Shown here: in pieces, positions 1-9,284 of the stretch
Position numbering within the stretch: the first letter of the stretch is position 1
Layout: each line of letters begins with the position of its first letter
Assembly (NCBI RefSeq): GCF_017355785.1
Contig: NZ_JAFEWE010000008.1
Location: 186,001 to 250,000, forward strand
DNA length: 64,000 bases
Source of the DNA: Desertivirga arenae
GTDB lineage: Bacteria; Bacteroidota; Bacteroidia; Sphingobacteriales; Sphingobacteriaceae
Direction: 5' to 3'
Notes under the pieces: model-generated
Databases searched by the model: none
Told to the model about the DNA's origin: nothing
The model's input: the letters and a program-made list of their open reading frames with translations, nothing else
Made by a program: the position numbers and the translations under genes

Positions 1-474
1 GAGAGGCACAATAACCTCGTCACCAAAGAAAGATAGTTTTCTAAAACCCAGCGAATCCAATTTTACCGCCAGCGGCATCGTCGAACTTGCAGTATATACT
101 TTACCTTCCACGTTTACTTCAAGTGAATATTTCGTTCCCGGAGCCCCTGCAAACCTCGGACTTTTATAAACCCCGGTTTCAGTTTCGGTAAACGTAATCT
201 TTTGTCCGCCAGGAGCGCTAAGAACCACCTGTGCTCCTGAAAGGCCATTAAACTTATTCGTTTCGGTAAAAGGAATTGTTTTAGATATCCTTACCACATG
301 GTTGGTATCCAGGTCACTCAGATCGGCCTCGATAACTAATTTCGGTTCCGAATCCTTCAGATCAAGATCTACCACTTTCTCACAACTTGCCAGGAGCATA
401 GCTCCAAGAAGGATCATGCAAAGTTTCGCTCCTGATTTTATATATTTCAATGCGTTTGTATAAGATGCTTTCAT
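1..474 (-). CDS. DUF4249-type lipoprotein, 3' part outside window
   Basis: The reading frame is open from ATG 474 to the window edge, giving 158 residues of an unfinished protein. The N-terminus has a hydrophobic stretch ending in the lipobox LASC (Cys about residue 31), so it is probably a lipoprotein. The following text (EKVVDLDL, then beta-rich segments) fits the DUF4249 family, which is usually encoded directly after a TonB-dependent receptor in Bacteroidota. Only 4 bases separate its start from the receptor stop upstream, so the two are almost certainly one operon. An outer-membrane partner role in uptake is inferred from context; no substrate can be named. Confidence 0.82.
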   Translation of the reverse strand, partial: MKASYTNALKYIKSGAKLCMILLGAMLLASCEKVVDLDLKDSEPKLVIEADLSDLDTNHVVRISKTIPFTETNKFNGLSGAQVVLSAPGGQKITFTETETGVYKSPRFAGAPGTKYSLEVNVEGKVYTASSTMPLAVKLDSLGFRKLSFFGDEVIVPL

Positions 475-478
475 TTTT

Positions 479-2806
479 TTAAAACTTAAAGTTCCAGGTA
501 ACGGATGGAATAATGCCAAAAAGAGTAGTTCTTACTGCCTGTGTTTTTGTGGCATCGTCAGGATCATCCCTGAAATCCATTGTATAAGTATTCTGGCGGT
601 TGTACAAATTGTAGATACCGAATGACCAGCTCGATTGAAGTTTCTTTCCGGGCTTAGCTTCCAAGGTAGCAGCCAGATCCAGACGGTGATAATCCGGTAA
701 GCGGTCGGCATTCCTTTCCGAATAATAGAAGACTGTTTTACCTTTCAGCTGATATTTACCATTGGGGAAAGTAACCGCATTCCCGGTGTTATAGACGAAG
801 GTCGATGATAATGTCCATCTCTTACTTGCTTTATAGATACCTACGATGGAAACATCATGGGTACGATCCTGCTTAGAAGGGAACCAGCTTCCGCCATTAA
901 TATCATTGAACTGACGTTCCGTGCGTGAAAGTGTATAACCAACCCAGCCATTTAGTTTACCAAAACGCTTCTTAAGAAATAGCTCTAATCCGTAGGCTCG
1001 GCCATCGCCATAAAGCAGATCTCCTTCCACATTATTGTTTCCACGCAAGTCTGTACCACTGCGGTACTCTATCTGGTTAGTCATCCCTTTATAGTAAACT
1101 TCAGCAGAAAACTCATAACGGTCATTATTAAAGTTCCTGAAATAACCCAGGGCCACCTGGTCTGCTACTTCCGGCTTTATGTTATTACTGTTCATTACAT
1201 AAAGATCAGTAGGAGAGGTAGATGTAGAATTGGACATCAAGTGCAGATTCTGCGTGTTCCTGGTATACGAAGCCTTAATGGAACTCGATTTTCTTAACTG
1301 ATAACTTGCCGAAATCCTCGGTTCTGGATTTATATATGTTTTAACGATATCTCCTCCGGCGTAGGTGCGGGTAGCAATGGTGTTCCCGTCCTGGTCGTAA
1401 GTCTTGAAATTACCGGGACCGAAAGCTGAGAATGCGCTACCGCGAAGACCGTAGGTAATGTTCAGCTTATCGTTAACCTTCCACTCATCCGAAATATAGA
1501 TGGCAGTTTCAAGGCCAGCCCGGTTCTCGATCTTATCATCATTTACAGAGGAAGCCTCGCTTGCGGTGATCTTACCAGGTCTTATCGTGTGATGGATTAC
1601 ATCAAGCCCGAAACGCAAGTTGTGCTGGTTCAAGGAGTATTGGAAATCCTGTTTGAAATTATAATCCTGTATAGCCGATTTTACCTTGAAATCACTCTGT
1701 TCAATAAAGCTTTGGATCACGTAATTGTAATTGCTATAAATGAGCGAGGTATTTGAAAACAGTCGGTTATTAAAGATGTGGTTCCAACGCAAAGTAGCCG
1801 TTGAGTTCCCCCAGTCGAAACCGAAAGTTTTATTTAATCCCAGCTCGTCCCTTCCAAAATATCCGGAGAGGTATAAGGTGTTATTCTGGTTAAGACGGTA
1901 ATTCAGTTTGGCATTCAGGTCATAAAAATAAAGCACATTATTCCTGATAGCGGTATCCGAAGCAAGTTTCAGGAATGCATCCGCGTAGGTCCTCCGGCCA
2001 CTAATAATAAATGAGCTTTTATCTTTAACTAATGGTCCTTCCACTTTCAATCGTGATGAAATCAAACCTAGACCACCTTCTACTCCAAAGTCATTCTGAT
2101 TACCATCATTCATACGGATATCCAAAACAGAAGCTAACCTTCCGCCATATTGAGATGGCATACCACCTTTATATACAGCCACATCCTTAATGGCATCTGA
2201 ATTAAAAGTAGAAAAGAAACCCAGAAGATGGGAGGCATTATAAACAGGGGCTTCGTCTAACAAGATCAGGTTATGATCAATGGAACCTCCACGCACGTAA
2301 AATCCACTGTTTCCCTCTCCAGCAGATTTAATTCCCGGAAGTAGTTGGAGTGTCTTGATGATATCACGTTCACCAAATAGAACCGGAACATTTTCCACTT
2401 CAGCCATATTCAGTTTCGCCAGTCCCATTTGCGGACTAGAAACATTCAGGTCTCTGCGCTCCGAAGTAATAACAACCTCTGCCAACGCATTATCTGCCTT
2501 AAGGGAAATATCCAAACGGGTGTTCTTATTCAGACTTAGAGTCCGGTTCAGACTTTGAAAACCCACATAACTAGCACTGAGCTTATACTCACCTTTGGGT
2601 ACGCTAATGGAATAGAAACCATAAGCATTGGTGGTGGTACCATGGTCCTTGACTCCCTTAAGTCTAATGGAAGCCCCGATTAAGGTCTCGCCTGATAGGG
2701 AATCCTTAACGACCCCTGAGATCGTCAAGTTATTTTGCGCGAAGCCATAGCCAGCAAAAGAAAGTATTGCCAGAATTATGACCCCAACTTTTCTAAATTG
2801 ATTCAT
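479..2806 (-). CDS. TonB-dependent outer-membrane receptor with carboxypeptidase-regulatory-like N-terminus
   Basis: This 775-residue protein starts with a signal peptide (about residues 1-23, ending GFAQ). Next is a carboxypeptidase D regulatory-like domain (about 26-112, 'ISGVVKDSLSGETLIGASI'), then a plug domain (about 120-230, with 'GGSIDHNLILLDEAPVYN'), and a long beta-barrel ending in an aromatic residue (WNFKF), as barrel proteins do. The family moves large or scarce ligands across the outer membrane using TonB energy. With the following DUF4249 gene it forms a typical two-gene uptake operon. There is no SusD-type partner or sugar enzyme nearby, so the ligand is unknown. Confidence 0.93.
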   Translation of the reverse strand: MNQFRKVGVIILAILSFAGYGFAQNNLTISGVVKDSLSGETLIGASIRLKGVKDHGTTTNAYGFYSISVPKGEYKLSASYVGFQSLNRTLSLNKNTRLDISLKADNALAEVVITSERRDLNVSSPQMGLAKLNMAEVENVPVLFGERDIIKTLQLLPGIKSAGEGNSGFYVRGGSIDHNLILLDEAPVYNASHLLGFFSTFNSDAIKDVAVYKGGMPSQYGGRLASVLDIRMNDGNQNDFGVEGGLGLISSRLKVEGPLVKDKSSFIISGRRTYADAFLKLASDTAIRNNVLYFYDLNAKLNYRLNQNNTLYLSGYFGRDELGLNKTFGFDWGNSTATLRWNHIFNNRLFSNTSLIYSNYNYVIQSFIEQSDFKVKSAIQDYNFKQDFQYSLNQHNLRFGLDVIHHTIRPGKITASEASSVNDDKIENRAGLETAIYISDEWKVNDKLNITYGLRGSAFSAFGPGNFKTYDQDGNTIATRTYAGGDIVKTYINPEPRISASYQLRKSSSIKASYTRNTQNLHLMSNSTSTSPTDLYVMNSNNIKPEVADQVALGYFRNFNNDRYEFSAEVYYKGMTNQIEYRSGTDLRGNNNVEGDLLYGDGRAYGLELFLKKRFGKLNGWVGYTLSRTERQFNDINGGSWFPSKQDRTHDVSIVGIYKASKRWTLSSTFVYNTGNAVTFPNGKYQLKGKTVFYYSERNADRLPDYHRLDLAATLEAKPGKKLQSSWSFGIYNLYNRQNTYTMDFRDDPDDATKTQAVRTTLFGIIPSVTWNFKF

Positions 2807-2969
2807 TAACCTTTATTTGTCGTATAAATTGTACCGCTAAGATGCGGCAAATTTCGAAATGTTACAGGATTTAAAGAATCGTGTCAGCCTAAACCCTGTG
2901 CGTTGGTGATTTCTGGTTTATTACAAGGACTTTTCGTATATTAGGTATCACACACTTAAATAATCATTT

Positions 2970-3230
2970 ATGAAAATCCAGCTAGACCTCAAATCCGCAG
3001 TAATAGGATTTGCTTTCGCACTTCTTTTTACAACCATTATTAGTTTTAAGAATTCAACTGATGCGCCCGACGGAAGATATCAAACTGCAATAGCCGAAAA
3101 TAAGATCATAATTCTTGATACTAGAACAGGAGCGTATATAATGCAAACTTATATCTCTTCTAAATTGACTTGGATTAGAGGCAACTTTGAAAGCACGCGG
3201 ATGGACGGAACAGAAACTAAAAAAGACTAA
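2970..3230 (+). CDS. Small membrane-anchored protein of unknown function
   Basis: This 86-residue protein has one hydrophobic segment near the N-terminus (about residues 9-26) followed by a short polar domain with 'ENKIIILDTRTGAYI'. That layout suggests an inner-membrane anchor or an uncleaved signal with the rest outside the cytoplasm. It is transcribed away from the TonB receptor, with 163 bases between them for divergent promoters. It meets the sua5 gene tail to tail with only 7 bases between the stop codons. Its family was not recognised. Confidence 0.65.
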   Translation: MKIQLDLKSAVIGFAFALLFTTIISFKNSTDAPDGRYQTAIAENKIIILDTRTGAYIMQTYISSKLTWIRGNFESTRMDGTETKKD

Positions 3231-3237
3231 AAGCAAC

Positions 3238-4197
3238 CTATTCTGCTGCAGCCCGGCGAAGTCGATCGTTTATTGCCAGCCCGAGGCCTTCTTCAGGAAA
3301 TACTTCAGCCAGGATAATGTCCAGTCCTTTAGCATCGAGCTCGTACAAAGCATTAAAGAGGCCTTGTGCGGCTTCTTCCAGTTTGCCTGAGGGCGATAAG
3401 GTAAGCTGATGTGCAATGTTAGGTTGGGAGTAATGAGTTCTGAAGGACAGCACACCCACCTGCTTTCCCTGCGCCTGATGCAGCTGTTGCTCCACATCTG
3501 TAGTGTGGATCAACTTTGCCCTGGGGGAGTAATGCTTTAACAGCATGCCCGGGGAAGCAGGACTGGCAGTTTCATTGGTCAGCGTTTGTACCTCCAAACC
3601 TTCAAGCGCTGTTTCTAAAGCTTCTTTGGTTATGGCACCATGGCGGTACAGGTAAACCCCATCCGACTTGAAACCCACTACAGTAGATTCGATTCCCTTT
3701 TCACAAGGCCCTCCATCCAAAATAAACGGAGCCCGGTCACCAAACCCTTTCCTAACGTTTTCTGCACTAGTCGGACTAATGTAATTGGATGGGTTAGCAC
3801 TTGGAGCAGCCAGCGGAAAACCCGTCTCTTGTAACAAAGCAAGGGCAATGGGGTGATTAGGCATCCGCACTGCCACAGTGCTACCTCCGGCTGTTATCAC
3901 GTCCAGAATAGTATCCTGCTTTTCCAACACGAGTGTAAGAGGACCCGGCCAAAAATGACGAGCCAGTTTTAATGCCGCTTCCGGAATGTTCTTTGCCACT
4001 TCCTGCAACACTTCAAATGATTTGATGTGTACAATAAGTGGATTGTTTGAGGGCCGTCCTTTCAACTCAAAAATTGCCCGTATTGCAGCAGCATCATAAA
4101 TGTTAGCAGCTAAACCATATACTGTTTCCGTTGGCATAACAACCACTTTACCTTCCTGCAATAGTTTCGCAGCTTTTAAAATATCCGGACTCGACAT
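3238..4197 (-). CDS. sua5: L-threonylcarbamoyladenylate synthase (Sua5/YrdC/YciO)
   Basis: The 319-residue protein makes threonylcarbamoyl-AMP from threonine, bicarbonate and ATP, the first step of the t6A37 tRNA modification. The N-terminal YrdC domain (about residues 8-190) has 'MPTETVYGLA' and 'KGRPSNNPL', the conserved substrate and nucleotide-binding regions. The extra C-terminal domain (about 205-319, with 'SPGMLLKHYSPRAKL') marks the long Sua5 form rather than the short TsaC form. It is a single gene read away from the downstream AraC regulator. Confidence 0.95.
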   Translation of the reverse strand: MSSPDILKAAKLLQEGKVVVMPTETVYGLAANIYDAAAIRAIFELKGRPSNNPLIVHIKSFEVLQEVAKNIPEAALKLARHFWPGPLTLVLEKQDTILDVITAGGSTVAVRMPNHPIALALLQETGFPLAAPSANPSNYISPTSAENVRKGFGDRAPFILDGGPCEKGIESTVVGFKSDGVYLYRHGAITKEALETALEGLEVQTLTNETASPASPGMLLKHYSPRAKLIHTTDVEQQLHQAQGKQVGVLSFRTHYSQPNIAHQLTLSPSGKLEEAAQGLFNALYELDAKGLDIILAEVFPEEGLGLAINDRLRRAAAE

Positions 4198-4296
4198 GCT
4201 GCAAATTTACTGAACGTTCCAATATTCCATAGAATAAACTGGATTCACGTATTTTAATTCATTAAATTGCTGCCTATCGCTTTCTTACCATAAAAA

Positions 4297-5214
4297 ATGA
4301 CGAACAATATTTTCGAGGCCAGCCTGAAAACAATTGGTTTACTTCATGTAAATGAGGATAGCCTGAAGCTTATCAACTCGGAGGAATACAAGTCCTACAT
4401 AAAGGCAATGTATCTACCAAAAGGATGTAGTATCAAAGTTGATTTTAATGTTTACCATACTGAAGAGCCTTCACTATTCTTCATAAGTCCCAATCAGGTA
4501 CTTAGTATCGAAGCCCTATGTACGGAGCAAGGCTATTTTATATTCTATAATCGTGATTTTTATTGTATTCAGATCCATGATGAGGAAGTGGCCTGCGACG
4601 GTCTTCTGTACAATAACATTAACAATATGCCAATGACAGTGGTGCCCGAACAGGATGGAGCCTTCATAAATCATCTGTTCACGCAAATCCAGATTGAGTT
4701 TGAGCTTAAAGATTCCTCGCAGGAAGAAATGCTCCGTACCTATCTGAAGCAATTGTTTATCAAATCTACACGATTATGGAAAAAGCAGCATTTAGAGGGA
4801 GTGCTTGCCGACCAAAACAATGATCCAGATGCGTTCCGGCAATTCACTCAATTAGTTGAAGCACATTATAAGCAAAAACATACAGTGGCCGACTATGCCG
4901 ATTTGATGTTGGTAGCACCTAAAACATTAACTCATAAGTTTAAACGAATGAATCTTCCCCCTCCTAATGAAATTATCAAGAATAGGATAATCCTCGAGGC
5001 GAAAAGACTTTTGGTGCATACCACAATGACTGCTAAAGAGATAGCTTATGAATTAGGATACGATGATCCGGCGTACTTCAGTCGTTTGTTCCTTATCAAA
5101 GCGGGAGAGTCCCCTTCGGGTTTCAAAGCAAAATACCTGGGACTTGAAAAATCCACCAGTGCTGCTTCTTTTCTTCCTTCAGACCTTGAAGTGCTAAGTG
5201 GTAGCAAAGCTTAA
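4297..5214 (+). CDS. AraC-family transcriptional regulator
   Basis: This 305-residue regulator has a C-terminal double helix-turn-helix (about residues 195-285). Key parts are 'TVADYADLMLVAPKTLTHKF' in the first HTH and 'MTAKEIAYELGYDDPAYFS' in the second, followed by the usual 'SPSGFKAKY' end. The N-terminal ~190 residues should bind an effector but show no recognisable motif. The next gene on the same strand encodes a secreted hydrolase after a 217-base gap that contains a direct repeat, so that hydrolase gene is a plausible target. This is inferred from position only. Confidence 0.9.
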   Translation: MTNNIFEASLKTIGLLHVNEDSLKLINSEEYKSYIKAMYLPKGCSIKVDFNVYHTEEPSLFFISPNQVLSIEALCTEQGYFIFYNRDFYCIQIHDEEVACDGLLYNNINNMPMTVVPEQDGAFINHLFTQIQIEFELKDSSQEEMLRTYLKQLFIKSTRLWKKQHLEGVLADQNNDPDAFRQFTQLVEAHYKQKHTVADYADLMLVAPKTLTHKFKRMNLPPPNEIIKNRIILEAKRLLVHTTMTAKEIAYELGYDDPAYFSRLFLIKAGESPSGFKAKYLGLEKSTSAASFLPSDLEVLSGSKA

Positions 5215-5338
5215 TACTCAACTGTTAAATTTATCCTATAATAAATCCGCAAAGGACATTCTTTTTTAGGGAATCAGCCGGCCCGCTTCAATTTTTGTGA
5301 TCATTATTTTGGCTACTGGGAAAAATCTACAAGACACT

Positions 5339-5376
5339 CAGCTATATGTCCATTCCCCAGCCTTATGTTTCTGCCC
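5339..5376 (+). promoter_or_regulatory. Possible regulator-binding direct repeat before the hydrolase gene
   Basis: Two 19-base segments beginning CAGC (5339 and 5358) match at 13 of 19 positions and lie head to tail just upstream of a TTTG that could be a -33 box (about 5381). AraC-family proteins often bind direct repeats in this place. The match is weak and the 19-base spacing differs from the classical 21. Confidence 0.25.
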
Positions 5377-5431
5377 ACCTTTGTACTGTTAACTGATAGC
5401 AATACAAAAAGAAACATAAATCGATACAAAA

Positions 5432-6340
5432 ATGAAAACACTTATTTTAACCATCAGTCTTTTAACAGGTTTAATCCTTAATCAAAACGTAAACGCTCAG
5501 GTAAATAGAACACCCGCGTCAGCAGGCAGAGCGGAGTACATCGAAGTAGAAAAGAATGTTAAGTTACATGTCACCGACCTTGGCGAAGGACAGCCGATTG
5601 TGTTAATCCATGGCTGGCCTTTAAATGACGCCATGTATGAATATCAATACCAATACCTGGTGAAAAAAGGATTCCGCGTGATCGGTATTTCATTAAGGGG
5701 GTTTGGTAAATCCGACAAGCCTTACGGTCTGTATAACTTTGATGTTTTTTCAGACGATATTAAAGTAGTTTTAGAGAAATTGAAGATAGAGAAAGCCGTT
5801 TTAGGAGGGTTTTCAATGGGAGGAGCGGTGGTAACGCACTACGCAGCAAAGTATAATGGGGCACATATCAGCAAACTTGCTTTGTTTGCTGCTGCTGCAC
5901 CTTCCTGGAAACAACGTGCTGATTTTCCTTACGGAGCCTCGGACGAAGCGGCAGCAGGCTTGATCAAGACTACAGAAACCAATAGACAGCAGCTTATTGT
6001 AGACTTTGGTAAAAGCTTTGGTGCTACTGAAAATAGCTTGTCAGCTCCTGTATCCAATTGGCTCGCTAGTATCAACTCTGATGCATCGCCGTATGCCACT
6101 ACGCAAGCCATAACTGCGCTAAGGGATCTTGATCTTCGTCCAGCACTAGCCAAGATTAAAGTACCTGTAGCTATTTTCCATGGCACCAAAGATAAACTGT
6201 GCGACTTCGAATTTGCCGTGCAACTACACAAAGGCCTCCAAAACTCCTACATCGTGAAGTTCGAGAACAGTGGACACGCATTATTCCTCGAAGAAATGGA
6301 CAAGTTCAACACAGAATTAGAAAAGTTCGCCAGATCATAA
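5432..6340 (+). CDS. Secreted alpha/beta-fold hydrolase
   Basis: The 302-residue protein begins with a signal peptide (about residues 1-22, ending NVNAQ), so it acts in the periplasm or outside the cell. The fold is shown by the oxyanion-hole region 'LIHGWPLND', the nucleophile elbow GFSMGG (catalytic Ser), an acid in 'FHGTKD', and the His in 'NSGHALFLEE'. The sequence is closest in style to the non-heme chloroperoxidase and esterase branch. The substrate cannot be read from sequence. A terminator-like hairpin follows the stop codon, so it looks monocistronic. Confidence 0.9.
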   Translation: MKTLILTISLLTGLILNQNVNAQVNRTPASAGRAEYIEVEKNVKLHVTDLGEGQPIVLIHGWPLNDAMYEYQYQYLVKKGFRVIGISLRGFGKSDKPYGLYNFDVFSDDIKVVLEKLKIEKAVLGGFSMGGAVVTHYAAKYNGAHISKLALFAAAAPSWKQRADFPYGASDEAAAGLIKTTETNRQQLIVDFGKSFGATENSLSAPVSNWLASINSDASPYATTQAITALRDLDLRPALAKIKVPVAIFHGTKDKLCDFEFAVQLHKGLQNSYIVKFENSGHALFLEEMDKFNTELEKFARS

Positions 6341-6377
6341 TAAGCATAAAACATTTAGATTTTAGAGCCCAATAAAG

Positions 6378-6426
6378 AAAGGGAATAGATGACGGAATAC
6401 CTGACTCTATTCCCTTTTTGTTTTTT
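6378..6426 (+). terminator. Rho-independent terminator after the hydrolase gene
   Basis: An 11-base perfect stem (AAAGGGAATAG at 6378-6388 pairing with CTATTCCCTTT at 6407-6417) is followed by a T-rich run to 6426. It lies 38 bases after the hydrolase stop. Confidence 0.8.
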
Positions 6427-6465
6427 AGGATAATTAATTTGCTACAAAGGGGTTTAAGGTGTAGT

Positions 6466-6704
6466 GGTCGTAGCGTGACGCTACAACCAGGGTGGGTACT
6501 ACTAAGGTCGTAGCGTGACGCTACAACCAGGGTGGGATAGTATTAGTGCTACTAAGGTCGTAGCGAGACGCTACAACCAGGAGGGTGCTATTAGGTCGTA
6601 GCGGGACGCTACAACCAGTACTGTGTGTGTAATGATCGTAGCGGGACGCTACGACCAGGGTGCAAATGTTGGTACTACTAAGATCGTAGCGAGACGCGTC
6701 AAAC
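6466..6704. repeat. Array of six interspersed palindromic repeats (REP-like)
   Basis: Six copies of a ~25-base unit start near 6466, 6506, 6556, 6594, 6634 and 6682. Each has the palindromic core GTAGCGnGACGCTAC (middle base T, A or G), flanked by GGTC or GATC on the left and AACCAG or GACCAG on the right. The last copy is degenerate (GACGCGTC). Spacers are 13 to 25 bases and differ, although GTACTACTAAG-like text recurs before copies 2, 3 and 6. No cas genes are present and the units are palindromic, so this is not CRISPR. It is better read as a REP or miniature mobile repeat cluster in the gap between the hydrolase and kinase genes. Confidence 0.75.
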
Positions 6705-6791
6705 TATCCCTTACTAAATCTTTATGAAACTCTTAATTTATAAGCAATCTAGCACAAATCTTGCTCTGATGTATTATTGGAAGGAGGCATT

Positions 6792-8189
6792 TTGGAAGTC
6801 TATTCTTTCTTGAAGCAGAAAAAATACAGCATCAGGGCGATAGTAATTATCCTGCTTGTCTTCTTCGCTATCACCGCAACCAATTATTATACCATTAAAA
6901 TCCTTTCCTCTATCCGTGCTTATGTGAATGGAGAGTCGCAATACTCGAAAGCGCAGAAGAACGCCACAGCTCATCTGGTCGATTATATCTATACCAGGAA
7001 CAAGCTGTCTTATAAGCACTTTAAGAAAGAGCTTGCTGTTCCAATTGCCGATAGCATTGCGCGTACGGGTATGCAGCAATCCCGTCCTTACACTGATATA
7101 GAGCAAGCACTTGTGCTGGGACGAAATCATTCCGATGATATACCAGGGATGATCTGGTTATTCATGACCTTCCAGAACTTCCCGTATTTTAAAGAGGCAA
7201 TACAAGAGTGGAAAAGCGCTGATTTCTTTGTCGGAGAATTAGACAGAATTGCCTTCAAAATAAAACAGCGGCAGCTGGACAACGAAGACACCACGCAGCT
7301 TATCGAAAGGATCAATAAGATCAATGAAAGATTGACCCACCATCAACAAGGCTTTTCAAGTGTTCTTAATGAGGCCAGCAGGGTGATTACCCAGTCACTG
7401 TATTATATAAACTTCATCTTTGTAATCCTTACCGTCGCCATTGGTAGTAGCTTCGGCTATCGCTTAATTAATAAGCTCCAGGTTACCAAAGAAGAATTGG
7501 CCCGGCAAAATCATGTAAAGGAAGAGTTTATGAGCATCGCTGCTCATGAACTTAAAACACCACTTACGTCTATGAAGGCAGGACTCCAGGTGCTCGACAA
7601 GTTTGCCCGTGTAACGCCGGAAGCCCACAAGGTTCAGCCCTTTATTTTTAATGCGAACAAACAGATTAATCGCCTTATTAATTTGGTCAATGAACTGTTA
7701 GATGTAACCAAAATAGAACAAGGAAAATTAACCATCACAAAGAAGAAGACAAATCTCGCTGAGCTTATAAACGATGCAGTTACCGAGGCTTCCGCTTTAT
7801 TTCCTCATCAGATAATTTATCTAAGACCGCTGGAGCAGACAGAGGTAATGGCCGATCAACAGAGAATGCTCCAGGTATTTATCAACCTCTTATCTAATGC
7901 TGCCAAATACTCACCAAAGGCAACAGAAATTCATCTATGGATGGAGCAGGAGAAGGAGGAGGTCAGGGTATACATCAGGGACTTTGGTGTTGGCATTCCC
8001 GAGGATAAGGTCCCGATCCTGTTCCAGAAATTCTATCGGGTATACGAAAATGAAACAGTGATCCAAGGCCTCGGACTTGGTCTTTTTATCTGCAGACAGA
8101 TCATTAAAGGTCATGATGGGGATATCGGCGTAACCAGTGATGTTGGGGAAGGAAGCATTTTTTGGGTTTGTCTCCCCGTAGCGGATTAA
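6792..8189 (+). CDS. Membrane sensor histidine kinase
   Basis: The protein has two transmembrane segments (about residues 13-35 and 200-225) enclosing a ~165-residue external sensor region rich in helices. A HisKA domain follows ('IAAHELKTPLTSMKAGLQ', phospho-accepting His), then an HATPase domain with 'NLLSNAAKYSP', 'DFGVGIPEDK' and 'GLGLGLFIC'. No receiver domain is attached and no response regulator is adjacent in the same operon. The TTG at 6792 is chosen because AAGGAGG lies 4 bases upstream; an in-frame TTG at 6777 would add five residues but has no such site. The stimulus is unknown. Confidence 0.88.
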   Translation: MEVYSFLKQKKYSIRAIVIILLVFFAITATNYYTIKILSSIRAYVNGESQYSKAQKNATAHLVDYIYTRNKLSYKHFKKELAVPIADSIARTGMQQSRPYTDIEQALVLGRNHSDDIPGMIWLFMTFQNFPYFKEAIQEWKSADFFVGELDRIAFKIKQRQLDNEDTTQLIERINKINERLTHHQQGFSSVLNEASRVITQSLYYINFIFVILTVAIGSSFGYRLINKLQVTKEELARQNHVKEEFMSIAAHELKTPLTSMKAGLQVLDKFARVTPEAHKVQPFIFNANKQINRLINLVNELLDVTKIEQGKLTITKKKTNLAELINDAVTEASALFPHQIIYLRPLEQTEVMADQQRMLQVFINLLSNAAKYSPKATEIHLWMEQEKEEVRVYIRDFGVGIPEDKVPILFQKFYRVYENETVIQGLGLGLFICRQIIKGHDGDIGVTSDVGEGSIFWVCLPVAD

Positions 8190-8289
8190 CAAGTTTTATT
8201 ATTATCGCTTCCTACCCAACACTATTGCCAGAATCAATTCTCTTGCGCAAATTATTTGGAGTTTTGATAGTATCTTGCGGCATAATCCA

Positions 8290-9147
8290 ATGAAAAAGTA
8301 TTTCACTCATAACGGGGTAAAAGAGGAAGGTCCGTTCACATTAGCCGAATTAAGTTCAAAGGGAATCAAAGCAGACACGCCGATATGGTTTGATGGTTTA
8401 ACTAATTGGACGGTGGCCTCGCTCATACCAGAGCTTGAACCGCTTCTGGCTCCTAAACCAAAACCTGCACCTATACCTCCACCTTTTAAGCAGCAAAAGG
8501 TAGCTCCGCCAGTAGTGAATCAGCCAAAAGTAGCCGCACCAGCTCCAAGGCAGCAAAAAGCTAAGCCAACAAGCAACCTCGCTGTTGAAGAGGAGAAGGA
8601 AGGAAAGACAAATTTCAAGGTTTACCTTTGGGTGCTCGGGCTTACTTTAGCCTTTTTTATATTTGTAATTACTAAATCAGACGATGCAAGGCTTCCGGCA
8701 ATGGCTCAGGAGCAAGTGGAGGAGGATACGGTGGCGGTTGAAAGAACCGAAGAGCAGGAGAGGGACCAGGCTTTAGAAAATGATAAGATGATTGCCAGGA
8801 ATGATTGGGCCAGTAACGTAAAAGCTACATCCAGCGATTTTGAAGTTGATGAGCTAGGAGGAATTTCCCGATTAGAGGTTACAGTCAGCAACAAACTAGA
8901 CTACCCTTTAGACGAAGTTAAGGTAGCTGTTAAGTATATAAAGGAAAACGGTGGTTTATTTAAGACAGAATACTTAAAGATCGAGGATGTCCCTGCGAAT
9001 GGAAAAGCATCCATGCCAGCTCCTGATAGCAATAGAGGCACGAGTGTGAAATTGGAAATTGTAGGAGCGAGATCAAAGGAACTTGAATTTTGCTACGATG
9101 CCGAAGTGGAATACACCAGTGCCGAAGATCCCTATCGCTGCAGATAG
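8290..9147 (+). CDS. GYF_2-domain membrane protein
   Basis: The N-terminal ~50 residues ('YFTHNGVKEEGPFTLAELSS', then 'TPIWFDGLTNW') form a GYF_2 (DUF4339) domain, a predicted peptide-binding module. A Pro/Lys/Ala-rich linker (about 55-100), one transmembrane helix (about 112-128) and an acidic stretch follow. The C-terminal domain (about 165-285) looks like a beta-sandwich. ATG 8290 is preferred over the in-frame TTG at 8275. The protein is probably inner-membrane with the GYF_2 domain in the cytoplasm. Its role is unknown; neighbours on both sides are signalling proteins. Confidence 0.8.
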   Translation: MKKYFTHNGVKEEGPFTLAELSSKGIKADTPIWFDGLTNWTVASLIPELEPLLAPKPKPAPIPPPFKQQKVAPPVVNQPKVAAPAPRQQKAKPTSNLAVEEEKEGKTNFKVYLWVLGLTLAFFIFVITKSDDARLPAMAQEQVEEDTVAVERTEEQERDQALENDKMIARNDWASNVKATSSDFEVDELGGISRLEVTVSNKLDYPLDEVKVAVKYIKENGGLFKTEYLKIEDVPANGKASMPAPDSNRGTSVKLEIVGARSKELEFCYDAEVEYTSAEDPYRCR

Positions 9148-9284
9148 CCCTGCTTATACTATCTATCCTGATATTAATAAGATATCCAGAACCGGTTTGC
9201 AAAGTAATTAGAAAGTTCCAGGAACTCTTTTTCCTAACGTGCGTACAATGCGTCAATAACGAAAGGATATTTAGAATAAAGGGA

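Noticed and set aside
6466-6704. Repeat array as a CRISPR
   Set aside because: The units are palindromic throughout, spacers are short and of unequal length with shared text, and no cas gene is present.
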